Origin: CAZSHB01 sp964606885
GTDB taxonomy: Bacteria > Babelota > Babeliae > Babelales > CAIQNR01
DNA: 64,000 nucleotides
NCBI GenBank assembly: GCA_964606885.1
Contig: CAZSHB010000006.1
Span: 1-64,000 of the forward strand
Direction of reading: 5' to 3'
The position numbers and the translations under genes were made by a program. Shown piece after piece: positions 49,404-58,099 of this stretch. Position 1 is the first letter of the stretch; every line of letters starts with the position of its first letter. Under the pieces are notes generated by a model. The model was not told where the DNA came from. It did not search any database and saw only the letters and a program-made list of their open reading frames with translations.

Positions 49404-50858
49404 CTATTTTTGCTCAGTTAATGATGTTTTTGATGCTGCCAAAAAAGAGGGATGCAGGTCCTCCTCTTTAGGTTCTTTTTGTAGTTCCTTTAATTTAGGA
49501 GCATAGCCTTCTTTGTTGATTTGGCGTTGGCGTGCAATAGCAAGTGCGTCAGCAGGCACATCTTGCGTAATGGTTGATCCGGCTGCAGTAAATGCATTGC
49601 GCTTAATAGTAACTGGAGCTACCAACGTGTTGTTGCTGCCAATAAAAACATCGTCTTCTATAATAGTTGGAGATTTTTTAACGCCGTTATAGTTGCAGGT
49701 AATGGTACCAGCGCCAATATTAACCCGTTCGCCCGTTTTGCTATCACCTAGGTAGGTTAAATGTTTTGCGCAGGTTTTTTTACCTAAGCTACTTTTTTTA
49801 ATTTCTACAAAGTTGCCAACCACTGCTTGTTCATGGATTTCGCTGTATTCACGGATATGGGCAAAAGGGCCAACGCTTGCGCCGTTGTGTACGGTGCTAT
49901 TGCTGATAATCGTGTGCGTTTGAATGTGTACATCGTCACCAATAATGGCGTTGGTTAATAAAGAGAAGGGTCCAACAACGCAGTTTTCTCCCACTTTTGT
50001 TTTACCTAGTAGTTGCACGCTCGATTCTATAAAGGTGCCGGCGCCAATAGTAACGGGTAAATCGATTTGTACGTTGTGTGCAATAGAAAAGCGTACGCCG
50101 TTGTTCATCCAGTATTGAATGATTTCTGCTTTTTTAATTTGCTCAGCAGCCCATAGTTCTTGGAAGGTATTGATTCCGCGGATGCGGTCAAACGGAGCAG
50201 AGATAGTTTCTACGCCAAGGTTGTTATCGCTTGCTAATTTTACTAAGTCGGTGATGTACCATTCTTTTGCAACTTCGCTCTTTTGTAGCTTAGTAATGTT
50301 TTCTTCTAAGAAGGTGCGTTTAAGAAGGTAGATGCCTGCGTTAATACAGCAGCTTTCGGTAATATCACCTTTAAATTCTTTTGCTTCTACAATAGAGATA
50401 GCATCTTGTGCTTGAATAACGCGGCCATAATGTGCAGCGCTTGGATCGCAGTTGTGAGCGGTCACAAAGCTCATAGCAGCATTACTTGTGGTGTGTTTAA
50501 GATATAATTTTTCGATAATGTCGCGTGTAACTAAGGGCATGTCACCATTAAGTACTAAAATATGATCAGATTTCCAATGTGGTTGTGAGCAAGAGATAGC
50601 GTGTCCAGTACCTAGTTGTTGTTCTTGTTCTATAAACTGTAATCTATTTGGAAATGCGGTTTCTAATGTTTCTTCGATTGCTTCTTTTTGAAAACCAACA
50701 ATAAAAGTTATTGGAATATCAAGTTCGACTAGTAATGATGCTGGATAGAGGATCATTTCTTGGCCACAAATTTTTTCTAAAAGTTTTGTTTTACCAGTTT
50801 TAAATCGTGACGATTTCCCGGCAGCAAGAACAATAGCTTGAGTATTTTTGAGTGACAT
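49404..50858 (-). CDS. glmU: bifunctional UDP-N-acetylglucosamine pyrophosphorylase / glucosamine-1-P acetyltransferase
   Basis: Makes UDP-GlcNAc, the precursor for peptidoglycan (and for any lipid A). The N-terminal uridyltransferase has VLAAGKSSRFKTGKTKLLEK, EQQLGTGHAI and LNGDMPLV. The C-terminal left-handed beta-helix acetyltransferase shows hexapeptide repeats and the active-site segment VEIKKSSLGKKTCAKHLTYL (His) with ITCNYNGVKK. Length 484 is slightly above E. coli (456). First gene of the glmU-sbcD pair; SD AGAGGAGAT. Confidence 0.95.
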   Translation of the reverse strand: MSLKNTQAIVLAAGKSSRFKTGKTKLLEKICGQEMILYPASLLVELDIPITFIVGFQKEAIEETLETAFPNRLQFIEQEQQLGTGHAISCSQPHWKSDHILVLNGDMPLVTRDIIEKLYLKHTTSNAAMSFVTAHNCDPSAAHYGRVIQAQDAISIVEAKEFKGDITESCCINAGIYLLKRTFLEENITKLQKSEVAKEWYITDLVKLASDNNLGVETISAPFDRIRGINTFQELWAAEQIKKAEIIQYWMNNGVRFSIAHNVQIDLPVTIGAGTFIESSVQLLGKTKVGENCVVGPFSLLTNAIIGDDVHIQTHTIISNSTVHNGASVGPFAHIREYSEIHEQAVVGNFVEIKKSSLGKKTCAKHLTYLGDSKTGERVNIGAGTITCNYNGVKKSPTIIEDDVFIGSNNTLVAPVTIKRNAFTAAGSTITQDVPADALAIARQRQINKEGYAPKLKELQKEPKEEDLHPSFLAASKTSLTEQK

Positions 50859-50944
50859 AGCATCTCCTCTTTAAAAAACCAACATGAAAGTTGTAAAATC
50901 GTAACATATACAAAGCATAAAATCTAAAAAAGAAGCGAGTGTAG

Positions 50945-51478
50945 ATGCGTTACAGATCTTTATTGGTGGTGTTATTGCTTATACCTGTAATAACACATAC
51001 AAAGCGTTTGCGTCAGCCTGAGCAGGCGGTATGTAAAAAAAAGTATTGGGCAGACCTGTTAGATAAACAGACATGTGAATATGGGTGGCGTACGTATGTA
51101 CAGTTTTTTGCACCACAGTGTGCATCTGTTGTAACTAAAACGGAGTTTGATGCGCAGATACAGTCTGCTACAAAGCTGTGTATTACCAGTGAGCAGTTTG
51201 TTGCATTAGGTGTTGGCAACGAACGGCTTGAGCGATATTGGGGTAAAAAGACACCAGAGGAAGTTTATCCAGAAGGGGATAGGCCGCGCGGTCAGCAAGA
51301 TATTGATAGTATTATCATGCTTATGAAAACAACAACACCGGTTAGTCCGGTGCTGATTGGCCACGTGCGTTATAAAGATGGTTTTGAACAGTTGGTAGTG
51401 CTTGATGGGATGCACCGTATTATTGCTGCTTATCTATCGGGGCGTTGCTTAGCAGTATACCTCATAGATCTGCGTTGA
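50945..51478 (+). CDS. secreted ParB/sulfiredoxin-like fold protein
   Basis: A 177-residue protein with a signal peptide (about 1-18, ending ITHTK) and a C-terminal domain whose core LVVLDGMHRIIAAYLSG (about 151-167) matches the G-x-H-R motif of the ParB/sulfiredoxin superfamily, followed by a beta strand AVYLIDLR. Members bind or cleave nucleotides, or act on protein thiols; all usual contexts are cytoplasmic. The export signal is therefore odd. Four cysteines lie in the mature part. The 3' end overlaps the convergent gene at 51430 by 49 bases. Confidence 0.65.
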   Translation: MRYRSLLVVLLLIPVITHTKRLRQPEQAVCKKKYWADLLDKQTCEYGWRTYVQFFAPQCASVVTKTEFDAQIQSATKLCITSEQFVALGVGNERLERYWGKKTPEEVYPEGDRPRGQQDIDSIIMLMKTTTPVSPVLIGHVRYKDGFEQLVVLDGMHRIIAAYLSGRCLAVYLIDLR

Positions 51479-51753
51479 TTCTTGTCTATAAGTTTCTCAA
51501 GCTCTGCAAGATAGTTTATGCGTTCTATGCCAAATCCTGGCACTTGCCGTTTGAATCTTCTTTTTTGAATAGTTTTTAATAGTGCGTTTTGATCATACAT
51601 AGCGAGTAAAGGTACGATGACATAAAGATCGCCGCTTTTAATACCCTCTTTGAGTTCTTTAATAACAGCGTCTGTAATTGGTGGAGTATGTAAGCTGTAA
51701 GCGTGTGTGGTGTATAAAAGTAGTGCGATGGTTATTGTTTGATGTGCTTTCAT
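51430..51753 (-). CDS. small secreted basic protein
   Basis: Not recognised. 107 residues with a signal peptide (about 1-18, THAYS) and an Arg/Lys-rich helical mature domain. GGGAG precedes ATG 51753; the longer frame to 51789 starts upstream of that SD. The last 49 bases overlap, antisense, the end of the ParB-like gene, so one of the two C termini may be poorly constrained. Confidence 0.5.
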   Translation of the reverse strand: MKAHQTITIALLLYTTHAYSLHTPPITDAVIKELKEGIKSGDLYVIVPLLAMYDQNALLKTIQKRRFKRQVPGFGIERINYLAELEKLIDKNQRRSMRYTAKQRPDR

Positions 51754-51800
51754 ACTATCTCCCTTTTTAATTAAAAGAACGTTGAGCAAAGAGGTATATT

Positions 51801-52061
51801 CTATTCTTGGTTAAGAAATACATGATCTGGTAGTGTGTAGCGTTCGCTTACATGGATTCTGTTATCGTTGGCAGTTGGTTGCGCAGTGTGAGTGTTAGTG
51901 GTCTCTACTTGCCGTTGTCTATGTGTGCGGGGCAGGGTTCTTGGGCGATTAAGAACGGTTCTGTGTATGACCCCTAGAGACGAAGATGATTCTGGGATTG
52001 CTTTTGTGAGTATATCACTGTTGGTGCAGAGAATGCTGACTACTACTAGTACACGTTTCAT
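51801..52061 (-). CDS. small secreted Thr/Arg/Pro-rich protein
   Basis: Not recognised. 86 residues with an N-terminal signal-like segment (MKRVLVVVSILCTNSDILTK) and a low-complexity mature part rich in Arg, Thr, His and Asn, probably disordered. AGGAG precedes the ATG at 52061 by 7 bases, the main reason to accept it. It sits 47 bases upstream of the 51430 gene on the same strand. Confidence 0.5.
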   Translation of the reverse strand: MKRVLVVVSILCTNSDILTKAIPESSSSLGVIHRTVLNRPRTLPRTHRQRQVETTNTHTAQPTANDNRIHVSERYTLPDHVFLNQE

Positions 52062-52102
52062 ACTATTTCTCCTGTGGTGTTGATTATAAAATTGACAGTA
52101 TC

Positions 52103-52495
52103 TTATAGAAAACGCTTACAGATAACAAAACTAAGTGCACTTACAGCGCCACCAAAAAATGTTCCCCATGCAGTATCAACAACAGTGACAATAAGTGGCC
52201 AGTCTTTTATGAGTGCTTGGTTGGTAAGGTTGTACGTGCTATAACACAAGAGGCCCAAAAAGGCGCCTGCACCAGCAGCATACAGCAAAGAGTTTTTTTC
52301 TAATGCCGGTTGGAGCACAAAAAAGAGAAGGCCAGCAGTGAACAAGAGATAAAAGAGTGCAGCGGCCCACCAGAGAAAGCCATCATTAAAGAGATAACCA
52401 ATCTGCTTAAGATAAAAAGGGCGCATAACAGTGCCAAGCCAAATTGCATCAAGAATCAGACCTATACACAATGAGATAAGATAGAGTTGGATCAT
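52103..52495 (-). CDS. DUF2177-family membrane protein
   Basis: A 130-residue protein with four hydrophobic segments and the DUF2177 pattern: LILDAIWLGTVMRPFY, ALFYLLFTAGLLFFV, YSTYNLTNQALIKDWP and VVDTAWGTFFGG. Function is unknown; the family is found in many bacteria. Weak SD. It is divergent from the SbtA-type carrier gene. Confidence 0.8.
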   Translation of the reverse strand: MIQLYLISLCIGLILDAIWLGTVMRPFYLKQIGYLFNDGFLWWAAALFYLLFTAGLLFFVLQPALEKNSLLYAAGAGAFLGLLCYSTYNLTNQALIKDWPLIVTVVDTAWGTFFGGAVSALSFVICKRFL

Positions 52496-52569
52496 ACATT
52501 TTTCCTTACGTCGTTTTTCTATTACACTACAGTTACTTCTTACCCGAATTTAATACATAGGTTATCACC

Positions 52570-53499
52570 ATGAACAATATTATTATCTGTTTTTTAGCAG
52601 GAATTGCTCTAAGAACAATGAAAAAAGATATCATCATTCCCTCGTGGGTGGCTGTTTCTTTAAGTAGCTATATTTTAATTTCCATTGGCTTGAAGGGTGG
52701 TTTTGAGTTGGCGCATCATGTGTCGTATGCATTGTTAGGGCAAGCTGCTGTAGTGATGGGCATGGGTGTGTCTGCAACATTAGTCTATTGGGGTTGGTTA
52801 CGTTTATGCAGTATCTATTCGCACCAAGAGAGTATTGTGCTTGCTGCACATTATGGATCGGTCAGTATTGCTACGTATGCCGTTGCAGGAGTTATGCTTG
52901 CAGCGCAACAGATCAGTTTCTCTCCATATTTTCCACTCTTTGTGAGTGTTCTTGAATTCCCTGCAATTATTGTGGGTAATATTTTGTTAGCAGTTACGAA
53001 CAAAAAGAAATTTAATCTGATGCGTGTGATACAGCAGATTTTTTCTTGTAGAAGTTTGCAGCTGTTACTTGGTTCAATAGTGGTAGGAGCGCTCTTTAGA
53101 GAATGGATTGCTTGCGCAGTAGTGCCTGTTTTTTTTACGCCATTTGCATGGGTATTATGTATTTTCTTGTTTGAGATGGGGATTGTGGTAGGAAGTCAGA
53201 TTGCAGAAATATTATCGTCATGGAAGACGGTAGTGTTTATGGCTTTGTCACTTTCAACCATTGGGATGCTGTTGGGATTATTAACAGCATTATTTTTACA
53301 ATGTGATGTTGGGGATACAGTATTATTTATGACAATGGGAGCAAGCGCTTCGTACATTGCAGTGCCTGCTTCGTTGCGTGCGTCAACTGATACACGTTCG
53401 CTATCGCGCGCGCTCATCCATGCTTTGGGAGTTTCGTTTCCTTTTAATATTATGGTGGGCATTCCATTTTATATATGGATAGCGCAGAATCTGCGTTAA
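52570..53499 (+). CDS. SbtA-type sodium-dependent bicarbonate transporter family protein
   Basis: A 309-residue carrier with about ten helices. Family motifs are AAHYGSVSIATYAVAG and GASASYIAVPASLRAS followed by GVSFPFNIMVGIPFYIWIA. In cyanobacteria this family imports bicarbonate with Na+; in heterotrophs the substrate is usually unproven. It could supply bicarbonate for carboxylases or import another anion. No partner SbtB PII-like gene lies next to it. Confidence 0.85.
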   Translation: MNNIIICFLAGIALRTMKKDIIIPSWVAVSLSSYILISIGLKGGFELAHHVSYALLGQAAVVMGMGVSATLVYWGWLRLCSIYSHQESIVLAAHYGSVSIATYAVAGVMLAAQQISFSPYFPLFVSVLEFPAIIVGNILLAVTNKKKFNLMRVIQQIFSCRSLQLLLGSIVVGALFREWIACAVVPVFFTPFAWVLCIFLFEMGIVVGSQIAEILSSWKTVVFMALSLSTIGMLLGLLTALFLQCDVGDTVLFMTMGASASYIAVPASLRASTDTRSLSRALIHALGVSFPFNIMVGIPFYIWIAQNLR

Positions 53500-53591
53500 G
53501 CGCATGCTCATAGATTCTTGACTAACCTTAGTAAGCGTTTAATCTTAAGCTGTTCTGTGGCAGTGAAGCATCTTTTGATACAGGTATTTTC

Positions 53592-54836
53592 ATGATTAAT
53601 AATCGTAAAAAATATAGTGCTCTTTTCTTTTTATGTACCTACGTAAGTTCGTCATGGTCGATGGTATGCGATAGCCGTTATTTTCCATGGTACAGTAGAC
53701 CGTTTCATCGTACTGTAAATGAGCAGTCTCGCTTTGATGTGGGTTTGTTTTTTACGAGTGCAGGAAGCGCTATTGGTGATGAAGCACATCCTAATAAACC
53801 AATTCCTGAATTGTGGGGGATATACGATCAGAAGAAGATGAGTGACGCTATGATTCAACTCGGTATGACGTCTCCTTTACTCGCGCAATGGCAGTTACAA
53901 TCGAAAATCGAATGGGTAGTTAATGGCGAAATTAAAAGCCAAGGTATCTACTTCTATGGCGATTACGATATTACTCACGGTATTTCTGTCGGCGGTTCAT
54001 TGTTTGTGGGTCATTTTGCAGCAAGCCAAACATTTGTTATTCCTCGTGCTACTAAAACGGCACTTGCGTTAACAACAAGCCAAGAGGCTCAGTTGGATGC
54101 AGAACGGCGACAAATGTTTGAAATGTTGGGTATGACGGAAGCGCAATGGTCAGTGACTGCACCTTCTGATGTGGAAATGCATCTTCGTTGGGGTACGGTA
54201 CAAGAGTATGTTGCTCGTTGTCGAACTGTTGATATTGGTACATCATTTTTTGTGTACTTTCCGACGTCGCCTGCTCGTAATGAAGACAATCCTGCAGCAG
54301 TTCCTATTAGTGGGGGGCGTTTTTGGGGTCTTGCATGGGGTGTTGATGGGGCATTTGAGTTAAAAGAAGATCTTACAGTTGGACTACAATTTTCTGTTAG
54401 TAAACGTCTTTCTAAGACGCTTACTAAGCGTATACCTATTCAAGATGAGCCATATATTTTTGGTGCAATTACAGGGTCTGCAAAATTAGAACATGACCCA
54501 GTTATTTATTTTAATCCTTATGTCACGCTTGGTAATATACGTGGTGGATTGTCTGCTTCTGTTGGTTATACCGTTAACTATTATGGCGGTACTGTGTGGA
54601 CTGATAAACGTATTGATCAGACTATTCCATCAACGTTAAATAACGTTAATAAAAATTCAGAATGGTGCGCAGAATATGTAAATATTTTGTTTGCATATAA
54701 CTTTGATAGTGTTCATCAGGCACATCCTATGCATCCAGTGTTTACTGCTACGTGGGATATTCCGTTGCATTTCATGGGGTCGCATGATTTTGCTCGATCA
54801 CAGATGGTAACAATAGGTATGGAAGTTCGTTTTTAA
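53592..54836 (+). CDS. predicted outer-membrane beta-barrel protein
   Basis: Not assigned to a named family. A 414-residue protein with a signal peptide (about 1-23) and a mature part of alternating amphipathic strands (FDVGLFFTSAG; GIYFYGDYDITHGISVGGSL; YFNPYVTLGNIRGGLSASVG; QMVTIGMEVRF). The C-terminal residue is Phe, as in proteins inserted by the BAM machine. It may be a porin-like channel or surface protein. The SurA-like chaperones (43322, 44400) are suitable folding helpers. mreB follows after 17 bases. Confidence 0.75.
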   Translation: MINNRKKYSALFFLCTYVSSSWSMVCDSRYFPWYSRPFHRTVNEQSRFDVGLFFTSAGSAIGDEAHPNKPIPELWGIYDQKKMSDAMIQLGMTSPLLAQWQLQSKIEWVVNGEIKSQGIYFYGDYDITHGISVGGSLFVGHFAASQTFVIPRATKTALALTTSQEAQLDAERRQMFEMLGMTEAQWSVTAPSDVEMHLRWGTVQEYVARCRTVDIGTSFFVYFPTSPARNEDNPAAVPISGGRFWGLAWGVDGAFELKEDLTVGLQFSVSKRLSKTLTKRIPIQDEPYIFGAITGSAKLEHDPVIYFNPYVTLGNIRGGLSASVGYTVNYYGGTVWTDKRIDQTIPSTLNNVNKNSEWCAEYVNILFAYNFDSVHQAHPMHPVFTATWDIPLHFMGSHDFARSQMVTIGMEVRF

Positions 54837-54853
54837 GAAAGATTAGTAAACAT

Positions 54854-55915
54854 ATGAATATGAAAAATATAATGCGGTTTTTGCCAGCTCGTCGTCTTTT
54901 TAATTTCTTTTCAACAGATATAGCAATCGATTTAGGTACTGCAAATACGGTAGTCTACGTACGTGGTAGAGGTATTATCCTCAATGAACCTACGGTAGTT
55001 GCTGTGCGTGCAAAAACCAACGAAGTGCTTGCTGCGGGTAGAAAAGCAAAAGACATGCTTGGTAAAACACCAGAAAGTATTATTGCATCCCGTCCTATGC
55101 GGGATGGTGTTATTGCAAATTTCGAATTAACAGAAAGTATGTTGCGCCATTTTATCCGTGAAGTGCACGATAACAGACGTACGCTTATGAGCCCACGTAT
55201 GGTTATTGGGGTACCTTCAGGGATTACTCAAGTAGAACGACGTGCTATTGAAGAGTCTGCAAAACAGGCTGGCGCTCGTGAAGTGTATCCTATTATGGAA
55301 CCGATGGCAGCCGCTATTGGTGCAGGCCTTCCGGTGTCAGAAGCTACTGGTAGTATGATTGTTGATATTGGTGGTGGAACTACCGAAGTTGCCGTTATTA
55401 CGCTCAAAGGCGTGGTATTTTGCCAATCAGTACGTGTTGGTGGTGATGAAATGGATAAAGCAATTGTTAACTACGTTAAGCGTAAATATAACTTGTTAAT
55501 TGGTGAACGTACTGCTGAACAAGTTAAAATGGAAATTGGCTGTGCCTTACTTACACCTGAATTAGAAGCTATGTATGTGCCTGTTAAAGGGCGCGATTTA
55601 GTCAGTGGCGTTCCAAAAACTATTGTGCTTACTTCAGGTGAAGTCCATGAAGCGCTCCTTGAAACGGTTGCTCAGATTGTGGACGTGGTACGTGTTGCGC
55701 TTGAAAATACTCCACCAGAGCTCTCGTCAGATCTCGTTGATCGTGGTATCATGATGGCTGGTGGTGGTTCGCTCTTAAAGAATCTCGATTCCCTTTTATC
55801 TAAAGAAACTGGCCTTCCTGTAAAAGTTGCAGAAGACCCGTTGTTCTGTGTGGTTAAGGGTGCAGGTATGGTTCTTGAAGAGTTGGACTCATTTAGAGAA
55901 GTCTTGATGCAATAA
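54854..55915 (+). CDS. mreB: rod-shape determining actin homologue MreB
   Basis: Cytoskeletal ATPase (353 residues) that directs lateral wall synthesis. Phosphate-1 motif AIDLGTANTVVYV, phosphate-2 VDIGGGTTEVAVI, the EPMAAAIGAG segment and GGGSLLKNLD in the adenosine motif are clear. An extra basic N-terminal stretch (RFLPARRLFNFF) can serve as a membrane-binding helix. rsmA follows after 7 bases; mreC/mreD are not adjacent, unlike many genomes. Confidence 0.97.
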   Translation: MNMKNIMRFLPARRLFNFFSTDIAIDLGTANTVVYVRGRGIILNEPTVVAVRAKTNEVLAAGRKAKDMLGKTPESIIASRPMRDGVIANFELTESMLRHFIREVHDNRRTLMSPRMVIGVPSGITQVERRAIEESAKQAGAREVYPIMEPMAAAIGAGLPVSEATGSMIVDIGGGTTEVAVITLKGVVFCQSVRVGGDEMDKAIVNYVKRKYNLLIGERTAEQVKMEIGCALLTPELEAMYVPVKGRDLVSGVPKTIVLTSGEVHEALLETVAQIVDVVRVALENTPPELSSDLVDRGIMMAGGGSLLKNLDSLLSKETGLPVKVAEDPLFCVVKGAGMVLEELDSFREVLMQ

Positions 55916-55922
55916 GGATTAC

Positions 55923-56747
55923 ATGCATAATAAGCGTCCATCTGTAGGTGGCATTCCTCTGTTAAAAAAACACGGACAATATTTTTTACGAGATCACTCT
56001 GTGGTCCAAACCATGACAGAAGCGATTCCGTTAAAGAACGCTCGCGTTATTGAAATTGGTTGTGGTGATGGATTTTTAACACGAGAAATTTTGAGCCATC
56101 CGGTTGCTGCGCTACGTGTGTATGAAATCGATCCAATGTGGGCAGAAAAAGTTGAACGTGAATGCAAAGATAGTCGTTTGACGATGTCGATTGATAACGT
56201 TCTTGATGTTGATCTTTCGCATCTTGCTGCTGATGCTCCATGGATCTTGCTCTCAAATTTACCGTATCATGTTACGTTCCCTATCTTGCATAAAGTGTTC
56301 GCATTGCGGCATGTGATTACTCAAGGTGTAGTCATGATGCAAGAAGAAGTTGCTCAGAAAATAATGAAGACTGAGGGGCGTGGGTATGGCTATGTGTCGT
56401 TATTTTTCCAGTATTACTTCCAGTGGAAGTTGCTGACTAAAATACCGCCGACAGCTTTTTATCCGCACCCCAAGGTCTTTTCTCGTTTGTTACAGTTTAC
56501 TGCTAAGCAAGATGTACAACCTATTGCTCAAGAAAAAGATTTTTGGCGTTTTATTAGGTTATGTTTTGCTCATCCACGCCGTACACTTAAGAATAATTTG
56601 ATTCAGACCCATATAGCAGTGAGTGCATTTGATGAATCGTTGTTGCAAAAAAGAGCGCAACAACTAAGTATGCAAGATTTTCTTACTATCTGGGACGCTA
56701 TTCGCGGCGACTTTTTTTCTACCTTTCAAGATGACCTTGGTGAGTAA
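55923..56747 (+). CDS. rsmA: 16S rRNA (adenine-N6,N6)-dimethyltransferase RsmA (KsgA)
   Basis: Dimethylates the paired adenines near the 3' end of 16S rRNA. SAM motif IEIGCGDGFLTREI, catalytic N-L-P-Y in LLSNLPYHVTFPI, HGQYFLRD at the N terminus, and a C-terminal helical domain (FCFAHPRRT-type LCFAHPRRTLKNNLI). 274 residues is normal. It probably shares a transcript with mreB. Its last 84 bases overlap, antisense, the end of the lipase-like gene on the other strand. Confidence 0.95.
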   Translation: MHNKRPSVGGIPLLKKHGQYFLRDHSVVQTMTEAIPLKNARVIEIGCGDGFLTREILSHPVAALRVYEIDPMWAEKVERECKDSRLTMSIDNVLDVDLSHLAADAPWILLSNLPYHVTFPILHKVFALRHVITQGVVMMQEEVAQKIMKTEGRGYGYVSLFFQYYFQWKLLTKIPPTAFYPHPKVFSRLLQFTAKQDVQPIAQEKDFWRFIRLCFAHPRRTLKNNLIQTHIAVSAFDESLLQKRAQQLSMQDFLTIWDAIRGDFFSTFQDDLGE

Positions 56748-58007
56748 TCGACTGCTTCTGACGTTTCTTTCCCCCCGTTTTGCTCGAACATCAAACTGAG
56801 CTTTTTTAAGATACTCTTCAATTTTTATTTGCTGCATTTCGAGCGAAAAATCTTTCGGTTGGTATTTTTGTGCCAAGTTGTACAGTTGTTTTGTTAAGCT
56901 TTCTGTTAAGATAGGCGCTGTTGTTGTCTGATCTTTAATGACAGGCGTTAGCACAGCCCCTTGATGCATTGGAACGTAGTCAACCGTAATCATGTGTTGG
57001 TCTGGCATATTTCTAACAACTGCGTGTAGTAACGACGGTATAAAGACAACGGCTGGTAAGGGACAAAGGGGAAACAGATCTCGGTACCATGGAGCGCCCC
57101 ATCTAAAACACCACAGTTCAGTATGTTGTGGATCTTTGTGAATACGTTTTACTTTTTTGTGTGCAAGAAACCCGTGATTATTTTGTTCTTCAGGCGTTAC
57201 GTTATGCAAACCTCTGACTTTGCGCGTCACGCGTATACGAATTTGTACTAAGTTATCAGGAAGTTTAAACGTGCGCCGTTCTTTAAAGATGCGTTCTGAA
57301 AAAAATTGGTTAGGGCTAAAGATATCGAGTGTTTGAATAGCATCTTCAGTTGAATAGAGGTGGTATACTTTTTTAAAGAGTGGATCGCTCACTAAATAGT
57401 CGGTTGCTTTTTGAACAGGCATACCCAAGAGGACTAATGTTTCTACATGGAGCTGTTCGGATGCAGGATGTGTATCTTTTTGGCGCGCTGCTGCAAGATT
57501 AAGGGCAACGTTGCCTCCATGGCTGTATCCTAAGATATGTAAGCGTGGTTCTGCTCCTGTAGCTCTTATTTTTGCAAGTTCTTCGGTGAGTTGTTGATAA
57601 AAACGTTCACCTTCTTTGGCCCGTTCTTCGATATTTAAAAGGCCGCTCCAGCCAAATGTGTAATAAAGGCGTGTACTGCGTGTGGTGAATGTTTTGTATT
57701 GGATTTCAAACATGTGTGCCATGCATTGTGCGGTTGATTGTTTTTCGGTGACCATATCAATCGGGTGTAGACCTAGGGCTTGCATTGCTTGGCTTTGGTG
57801 GAAGTACGGATCTTTGCGGATATACGTGTTTGTTTGGCTGTAGACGGAGTTTGCAATTTTGTTGCTCATGATTCTGGCCATGGTGCTTACTGAGATGTCG
57901 GCTGGCTTGAGTGTGCCGTGTACAAAAACGACAACGTCTACTGGTCCTGCATGAAGGCAAGGGAGAACGGTCAAGATAAAAAAACTCAGTCTGTTAAAAG
58001 CTTTCAT
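56664..58007 (-). CDS. secreted alpha/beta-hydrolase (lipase-like)
   Basis: A 447-residue protein with a signal peptide (MKAFNRLSFFILTVLPCLHA) and an alpha/beta-hydrolase fold: oxyanion region VVVFVHGTL, nucleophile elbow GYSHGGN (Ser between Tyr and His), and TLVLLGMPV after it. Acid and histidine residues are not placed with certainty. Likely an esterase or lipase acting outside the cytoplasm, possibly on host lipids. GGAG precedes ATG 58007; a longer frame to 58052 would add residues before the signal. The Lys/Arg-rich C terminus lies in the overlap with rsmA. Confidence 0.72.
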   Translation of the reverse strand: MKAFNRLSFFILTVLPCLHAGPVDVVVFVHGTLKPADISVSTMARIMSNKIANSVYSQTNTYIRKDPYFHQSQAMQALGLHPIDMVTEKQSTAQCMAHMFEIQYKTFTTRSTRLYYTFGWSGLLNIEERAKEGERFYQQLTEELAKIRATGAEPRLHILGYSHGGNVALNLAAARQKDTHPASEQLHVETLVLLGMPVQKATDYLVSDPLFKKVYHLYSTEDAIQTLDIFSPNQFFSERIFKERRTFKLPDNLVQIRIRVTRKVRGLHNVTPEEQNNHGFLAHKKVKRIHKDPQHTELWCFRWGAPWYRDLFPLCPLPAVVFIPSLLHAVVRNMPDQHMITVDYVPMHQGAVLTPVIKDQTTTAPILTESLTKQLYNLAQKYQPKDFSLEMQQIKIEEYLKKAQFDVRAKRGERNVRSSRLLTKVILKGRKKVAANSVPDSKKILHT

Positions 58008-58099
58008 TTTCCGCTCCAGTCTAGTACCGTTACTCATGTTCTGTTGTACCAAAAATGGACAGTGAAAATCAATAGTATCATCTTGAAGAAGGAGTTTAG

